This document shows positions 59,855 through 64,000 of a stretch of 64,000 nt of DNA, in pieces. The notes under the pieces are model-generated. The model made no database searches and was not told where the DNA came from. It saw only the letters and a list, made by a program, of their open reading frames with translations. A program made the translations under genes and the position numbers. The DNA is from Symbioplanes lichenis (GTDB lineage Bacteria > Actinomycetota > Actinomycetes > Mycobacteriales > Micromonosporaceae), in assembly GCF_030709675.1 (NCBI RefSeq), contig NZ_JAUZQD010000012.1, positions 62,001 through 126,000 on the forward strand, given 5' to 3'. Position 1 is the stretch's first letter. The number at the start of each line of letters is the position of its first letter.

Positions 59855-59930
59855 GAGAGAATTCCCACCTCGCGTCGTCGTGCCGTCGTGCTCTCGGGCG
59901 ACAACGGCACCCGGTTGCCGCCGGGTGCCG
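59855..59930 (-). promoter_or_regulatory. Conserved leader of the second DUF6232 gene
   Basis: On the minus strand the 29-base hairpin segment (complement of 59902-59930) is identical to 55115-55143, and GCGAGG-GGG-AATTCTCTC (complement of 59855-59873) follows. The distance from that motif to the GTG is 59 bases, as in paralogue 1. The bases between the motifs differ. Confidence 0.65.
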
Positions 59931-60227
59931 TCTCCTGTTGCGAAATCCGCCCTGTGTTGCTGTCAGCTCACTAGACCACGGCCACCAGTCTGATCGCCAC
60001 TTCTCAAAGTGCCATGTGGCAGATAGCGACAAGCAAGATTGAGGAGTACGGGCGTGAGCTGCACGGATGTCGATGAGCGGCCTTGCGGCGGTGTGCTGGG
60101 TGGGTCGCTCGTTCGGCGTACGCGGTGCTGCCGGCGCGCTCGCCGCCCTACAGCACGTGATTGGGCTCGCTCTACACAGCGTTGCGCTTCTTCGCCCTGC
60201 GCGCCGACGACCTTGGCGCAGATCGAC
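59931..60227. other. Intergenic region between DUF6232 paralogue 2 and the tRNA terminator
   Basis: No gene is supported here. It contains the 59995-60034 element. The rest (60035-60227) shows no family resemblance in any frame. Confidence 0.5.
59995..60034 (-). promoter_or_regulatory. Upstream element of the second DUF6232 gene
   Basis: On the minus strand: GCTTGTC-GC-TATCTGCC-ACATGGCAC-TTTGA, ending GTGGCG. CTGC-CACATG-GCAC matches the S-TGC-N3-ATG-GCA-S palindrome found at 54699 and in the XRE leader. CATGGCACTTTG is shared exactly with the XRE leader. Confidence 0.6.
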
Positions 60228-60272
60228 AAAGGCCCGATGACCATGGGAGTTTTCCCAGGTCACCGGGCCTTT
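60228..60272 (-). terminator. Long terminator hairpin after tRNA-Thr
   Basis: On the minus strand AAAGGCCCGGTGACC pairs with GGTCATCGGGCCTTT (one G-U), with an inner GGGA/TCCC stem and AAAC loop, ending in TTT, seven bases after the tRNA. Confidence 0.85.
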
Positions 60273-60278
60273 GCCAGG

Positions 60279-60355
60279 TGGAGCCGCCTGTCGGAATCGA
60301 ACCGACGACCTACGCATTACGAGTGCGTCGCTCTAGCCGACTGAGCTAAGGCGGC
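60279..60355 (-). tRNA. tRNA-Thr (anticodon CGT)
   Basis: On the minus strand the acceptor strands GCCGCCT and AGGCGGC pair, the D arm is GCTC/GAGC, the anticodon loop CTCGTAA carries CGT, the T arm is GTCGG-TTCGATT-CCGAC, and CCA is encoded (60279-60281). It reads ACG codons. A TACACT hexamer (complement of 60367-60372) lies 11 bases upstream. Confidence 0.97.
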
Positions 60356-60628
60356 AACGGTGACCAAGTGTACGGCATGACCCGCCGCCGCTTCCGCCGG
60401 AGGGGTGCCCGCGCCGGAAAGATCGACAAGGTTCTCGTCGCACCCCGGCGCTAGGGCGCGTCTGGCGAATCACGGCGTCGCCGAGGCGAGGCCCAGGTTT
60501 CGCGTCGCAAGAGGGGTGGGTGGTCCGATACCGGGGTTGTATCGGGCCGCCCGCACCGCGCAGCGAGGCGGAAGCTGGGCCCGCCGTAGGCCGTCGTGAT
60601 CCGCCAGACGTGCCCTAGGGTGCTCTGC

Positions 60629-62422
60629 GTGACCGATCATCAGCCGCCGCCGCGCCCCCGGGAGCCGTCCGCCGAGGGTGAGCCGTCGCGGGCCCGGCGA
60701 CCGGAGAGCATGGACCCGCGGCAGCTCGGTTTCACGCCGCAGCGGCCGGTCGGGTGGCTCGCGCCGTTGCTGCTGCTCAACACCGGGTTGCGCACGCTGC
60801 TGGCGATCCTCTTCGGCGCGTTCCTCGACAAGCGCGAGCTGCAGAACGCGCTGTCCGCCGAGTCCTTCGAGGAGCCGGGCGACGGCGGTGAGCTGTGGTT
60901 CGACTATGTGGCCGACCTCGGCGACGGTTTCGACGCGACCTATTCGGTGGCCTATCTGCTGGCGCAGCCCGAGCTGGCGGTCGGCGGCGAGCGCCTGCCC
61001 CGCGGCCGCATGCTGCTCATGGGCGGCGATCAGGTCTATCCCGTCGCGAGCGGCGACGGCTACGAGAATCGCACGAAGGGTCCCTACCGGGCCGCGCTGC
61101 CGGAGGCGCCGGCCGAGGGGCCGCAACCGACGCTGTACGCGCTGCCGGGCAACCACGACTGGTATGACGGGCTCACGGCTTTCCTGCGCTTGTTCGCGCG
61201 CCGCCGCGACGGGCACATCGGCGGCTGGCGCACCGGTCAGCGCCGCTCCTACTTCGCGGTGCGGCTGCCGTCGAAGTGGTGGCTGTTCGCGATCGACGAG
61301 CAGTTCGGCGCCTACATCGACGATCCGCAGCTGCTCTATTTCGCCGACGTCGCGCGGCAGCTGGGCCAGGAGGATCGCGTGATCCTCATGACCCCGTCGC
61401 CGACCTGGGTGAAGGCGGCGCAGAAACCGGAGGCGTACGACGCCGTCGACTACTTCCTGCGCACGATCCTCGCGCCGACCGGGGCCGAGGTGCGGCTCCT
61501 GCTCTCCGGAGACCTGCACCACTATGCCCGCTACTCCGGCCCCGACCGCGAGCTGATCACGTGCGGAGGCGGCGGTGCCTACCTCGTGGCGACGCACGAC
61601 CTGCCACAGACACTGACCGTGCCGCCCCGCGAGACGCTCACGCGCAGTGCCAGCCGCAGCCGCGACTACGACTTGGTCGAGACGTTCCCGAGCAAGGCCG
61701 AGTCACGCCGGCTGAGCTGGGGAGTCTTCCGCAATGCGCCGATCCGCAACCCCGGCTTCGCCACGATGCTCGGCATCATCCACACCCTCACCATGCTCGC
61801 CATGGCGGGCGCGGCCGGCGAGGGCGACATCTTCCGGCGCCTCTTCAGCATCCCGCTGCTCATCATGCTGGCCCTGATCATCACCGGCACGGTGCTGTTC
61901 GCCCAGCCGCCGGACGCCGCCGAGCCCCATCACGCCCGCCACTGGATCCTGGGTCTGCTGCACGGCTTCGCCCACATCGCGCTCGCCGCCGGAGGAACGT
62001 GGCTCTGGCTGCACCTGCCGTTCCACGACTGGTCCTGGCCGGGCCCGTTCGTGGTTGCCGCGGTCGTCTACGGCCCCGTGAGCGCCCTGGTGGCCACGCA
62101 GCTCCTGGCGCTCTATCTGCTGATCGCCGGCCGCTTCTTCGACGTCAACACCAACGAGCTGTTCGCGGGGCAGAGCATCGAGGACGCCAAGAGCTTCCTG
62201 CGCCTGCACATCACCCCGGACGGCACCCTCACCGTGTACGCCATCGGCGTCAACCGCGTCTGCCGCAAGTGGACCGCCACGCCCGAGGGCGCGCCGCACG
62301 ACTCCTGGCTCCGCCCCGCCGAGCCCCTCACCACTCATCTCATCGAGCCGCCCATCACCGTCGACGGCCCGACCACGCCCGAGTCGCCGCTGCCCGCCCC
62401 GAGCGAGCCCGCCACGACCTGA
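60629..62422 (+). CDS. Membrane metallophosphoesterase
   Basis: The 597-residue product has a metallophosphoesterase domain (about 90-340) with MGGDQVYP, LPGNHDWYDG and LLLSGDLHHYARY as metal ligands, then five predicted membrane helices (about 375-520) and a soluble tail. The substrate is unknown. GTG 60629 is seven bases after TAGGGT (60616-60621). Confidence 0.87.
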   Translation: MTDHQPPPRPREPSAEGEPSRARRPESMDPRQLGFTPQRPVGWLAPLLLLNTGLRTLLAILFGAFLDKRELQNALSAESFEEPGDGGELWFDYVADLGDGFDATYSVAYLLAQPELAVGGERLPRGRMLLMGGDQVYPVASGDGYENRTKGPYRAALPEAPAEGPQPTLYALPGNHDWYDGLTAFLRLFARRRDGHIGGWRTGQRRSYFAVRLPSKWWLFAIDEQFGAYIDDPQLLYFADVARQLGQEDRVILMTPSPTWVKAAQKPEAYDAVDYFLRTILAPTGAEVRLLLSGDLHHYARYSGPDRELITCGGGGAYLVATHDLPQTLTVPPRETLTRSASRSRDYDLVETFPSKAESRRLSWGVFRNAPIRNPGFATMLGIIHTLTMLAMAGAAGEGDIFRRLFSIPLLIMLALIITGTVLFAQPPDAAEPHHARHWILGLLHGFAHIALAAGGTWLWLHLPFHDWSWPGPFVVAAVVYGPVSALVATQLLALYLLIAGRFFDVNTNELFAGQSIEDAKSFLRLHITPDGTLTVYAIGVNRVCRKWTATPEGAPHDSWLRPAEPLTTHLIEPPITVDGPTTPESPLPAPSEPATT

Positions 62423-62458
62423 CGCCCCGCCGCGACCCCGCTCGCCCGTCACGATCCG

Positions 62459-62560
62459 GCGCGCCGCGCCACGACTCAGCGCGCCCTGCAGCAATCCAGC
62501 GCGCTCCGCCACGACGCAGCCCGCTCCGCCAGGACGCGGCGTGCTCCGGGCCGGCGACGA
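62459..62560. repeat. Five imperfect 20-bp tandem repeats
   Basis: Units of GCGCGCTCCGCCACGACGCA type, each about 20 bp, lie in the gap between convergent genes. No protein family match in any frame. Confidence 0.65.
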
Positions 62561-62569
62561 CGGCGCGGG

Positions 62570-63406
62570 TCAGCCGTAGGTTTCGTCGTGGGCCTGGCGC
62601 GGGCCGCACACCGAGGCTCGGCTGCAGGAGCAGCGGGAGCCGTCGGCGTCCATGCGGACCACGACCGAGTCCTTCGGGACGCTGTGAGCGACGACCCGCC
62701 CGTCGCCCTCGGGGGTGGAGACGCGCGAGCCGACGGCCGGCGCCGTGGCCTGGAACTTCTGGTACAGCGGGTGTTCGTACTTGAGGCAGCACATGAGGCG
62801 GCCGCAGGCGCCCGAGATGCGAAGGGGGTTGAGGGGAAGATCCTGGTCCTTGGCCATGCGGATGGTGACCGGCTCGAAGTCCGTGAGGAAGGTCGCACAG
62901 CACAGGTCACGGCCGCAGGAGCCGATGCCGCCCTGGACCCGGGCGGAGTCGCGGGCCGAGAGCTGGCGGAGCTCGACCCGGCAGTGCAGGGTGGCGCCGA
63001 GGTCACGTACCAAAGAGCGGAAGTCGACCCGGTGCGGCGCCGTGAAGTAGATCGTGGTGCGGGGGCCGCCCGACCCCGCCTGGTCGAGCACGTGGTCGAC
63101 GGCGACGACCTTCATCGGCAGCTCGTGGGCCTTGATCAGCTTCTTGGCCGCGACCTTCGCCTCGGCCTTGCGTTTTCTGAGCAGGTCGTCGCGGCGGAGG
63201 TCCTGGTCGTCGGCGAGCCCGGCCACCTTGGGGAAGCCGTCCGTATCCTCGCTGACCCATTGCGCCGCCCAGACGCACTCCGCCACCTCGGGCCCGTCGT
63301 CGGTGGGGACCAGCACACGGTCGCCCACCTGCGGCGAGAACTCGCCCGGGTCGAGGTAGTAGAGGCGGCCGTACCGGTTGAAACTGACCGCGCACAGCAT
63401 GCCCAT
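62570..63406 (-). CDS. PSP1-domain protein (RicT/YaaT-like)
   Basis: The 278-residue product has FNRYGRLYYLDPGEFSPQVGDRVLVPTDDGPEVAECVW, then the Cys-rich segments CGRDLCCATFLTDF and CGRLMCCLKYEHPLY, and a C-terminal CSCSRASVCG. In Bacillus the relative RicT forms an Fe-S complex guiding RNA processing; in actinobacteria the role is unknown. ATG 63406 is six bases after TAGGGT (complement of 63413-63418). Confidence 0.91.
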   Translation of the reverse strand: MGMLCAVSFNRYGRLYYLDPGEFSPQVGDRVLVPTDDGPEVAECVWAAQWVSEDTDGFPKVAGLADDQDLRRDDLLRKRKAEAKVAAKKLIKAHELPMKVVAVDHVLDQAGSGGPRTTIYFTAPHRVDFRSLVRDLGATLHCRVELRQLSARDSARVQGGIGSCGRDLCCATFLTDFEPVTIRMAKDQDLPLNPLRISGACGRLMCCLKYEHPLYQKFQATAPAVGSRVSTPEGDGRVVAHSVPKDSVVVRMDADGSRCSCSRASVCGPRQAHDETYG

Positions 63407-63547
63407 GCATCCACCCTACGGCGACGTACCGTGCGTGCGAAATGGTCCAGAACTACATAGACCCCCGCAACCCCCCGCATCGAACCTCGTTGGGCAGTCC
63501 CGTAGACGCCGCCCACGCGGCGGCTTTCCTTGGGGGAGGACATTTTC

Positions 63548-64000
63548 ATGACGCCCGTCGGGCCCGCACGAAATGATCATGGTCGAACTGTCGGTGCGAC
63601 CGGCGTTCCGACACATCGGGATGATCGGGCGCATTCTGCTCGTACGCCGGCGATCGTCGAATTCGCCCGCGGACGCGCCCTCGCCGTGCCGGCACTGCTC
63701 GGCGGCCGATCGGTGACCAGCGCAAATGGCCTGGTCGGCAGCCTGCCTGGGACCCGCGTGAATGGCCTGGTCGGCGGGCGGCCGGGGACGCGGGTGCGGC
63801 GGGGTTTGGTGGCTGCCGGTGCCTTCGGGGCGATCAGTGCTCTGCTGCTGCCGATGCCTGCTCACGCCGCGCCGGCGTTGTGCGAGGGCACCCAGCGGTA
63901 CTCGGCGCAGTCCGGCAGTCAGATCATGCGAATCACCGAGCTCGACCTCGACGGCAAGCGCACCGAGGAGAAGACCGGACCGGCGGTGCACCTCGGCGAC
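63548..64000 (+). CDS. Exported protein, N-terminal part (cut by the window edge)
   Basis: The frame is open from ATG 63548, with GGGGGAGG eight bases upstream, to the right edge (151 codons). A signal peptide is clear at residues about 83-115 (VRRGLVAAGAFGAISALLLPMPAHA, cut before APALC). The residues before it are low-complexity, with unusual third-base composition and two 12-residue repeats, so the true start may be GTG 63794. What follows (QRYSAQSGSQIMRITELDLDGKRTEEKTGP) is not a family I recognise. Confidence 0.55.
   Translation, partial: MTPVGPARNDHGRTVGATGVPTHRDDRAHSARTPAIVEFARGRALAVPALLGGRSVTSANGLVGSLPGTRVNGLVGGRPGTRVRRGLVAAGAFGAISALLLPMPAHAAPALCEGTQRYSAQSGSQIMRITELDLDGKRTEEKTGPAVHLGD
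63725..63796 (+). repeat. Two-copy 36-bp tandem repeat
   Basis: Copies at 63725-63760 and 63761-63796 both start AATGGCCTGGTCGGC and end in GTG. In the frame of the exported protein they read NGLVGSLPGTRV and NGLVGGRPGTRV. Confidence 0.85.

Noticed and set aside
60039..60344. Small rightward frame ending in the tRNA
   Set aside because: It crosses the terminator and tRNA-Thr on the opposite strand; no ribosome site or family.
63416..63991. Leftward 191-codon frame at the right edge
   Set aside because: It is opposite the signal-peptide-bearing frame, lacks a domain, and its codon pattern is the complement of the real gene.

Overview
The window is very GC-rich DNA with dense coding on both strands. 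Gene content points to an actinomycete, most likely Micromonosporaceae (Actinoplanes-like): SepH, a Ku/LigD end-joining set, actinobacterial XPB helicase, the futalosine menaquinone pathway, a WhiJ-type XRE/DUF397 cluster, PspC/DesK-type signalling, HAAS/PadR, DUF3027, DUF2530 and DUF6232. The family-level assignment is inference; the actinomycete call is firm. Many starts carry a TANNNT hexamer 6-8 bases upstream and no Shine-Dalgarno, the actinobacterial signature of leaderless transcripts, and this was used to choose several starts.

Layout. 1-2.4 kb: two divergent secreted coiled-coil proteins (the left one cut by the edge), each behind its own ydaO-type (c-di-AMP) riboswitch. 2.5-8.1 kb: a truncated phosphotransferase-like ORF, a GH65 phosphorylase with its beta-phosphoglucomutase, an anti-sigma-type ATPase and a MalK/MsiK-like ATPase. 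8.2-12.4 kb: a two-gene wall-polymer operon (CDP-alcohol phosphotransferase, then glycosyltransferase-TagF fusion). 12.5-15.9 kb: PspC, histidine kinase, response regulator and an ABC exporter in tightly coupled order, ended by a strong bidirectional terminator. 16-29 kb: metabolic genes (acyl-CoA dehydrogenase, nitroreductase, epimerase, pdxH, citrate synthase, serC, aminotransferase), sepH, and a 2H phosphoesterase.

27.9-33.7 kb: transporters with their regulators. An MFS gene and a GntR gene diverge from a 23-bp region with interlocked -10 boxes; a MarR gene with a perfect 26-bp palindrome lies upstream of another MFS gene; then an NCS2 purine permease and DUF2530. 33.7-42.7 kb: LuxR regulator, amidohydrolase, DUF3027, an MFS protein with a long repetitive tail, mqnB, mqnD, a cold-shock protein and a HAD phosphatase. 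42.7-53.6 kb: helicase-associated protein, XPB helicase, PadR/HAAS pair, split LigD (polymerase and ligase as separate genes) divergent from ku, NUDIX, MFS and a DJ-1/PfpI protein.

53.7-60.4 kb is the most unusual part. Two DUF6232 membrane-protein paralogues of identical length face inward around an XRE regulator, two DUF397 proteins, a geranylgeranyl-reductase-like flavoprotein and a small hypothetical. Both paralogues share a 29-base hairpin that is identical at nucleotide level, a second leader motif at the same distance (59 bases) from the start codon, and an upstream element. Part of that element, a 14-bp palindrome, also occurs inside a long hairpin in the XRE gene leader. I propose these genes form one regulon under the XRE regulator. 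A tRNA-Thr(CGT) with a long terminator hairpin follows, then a membrane metallophosphoesterase, a PSP1/RicT-like protein and an exported protein cut by the right edge. I saw no insertion sequence, prophage, CRISPR array or large biosynthetic cluster.
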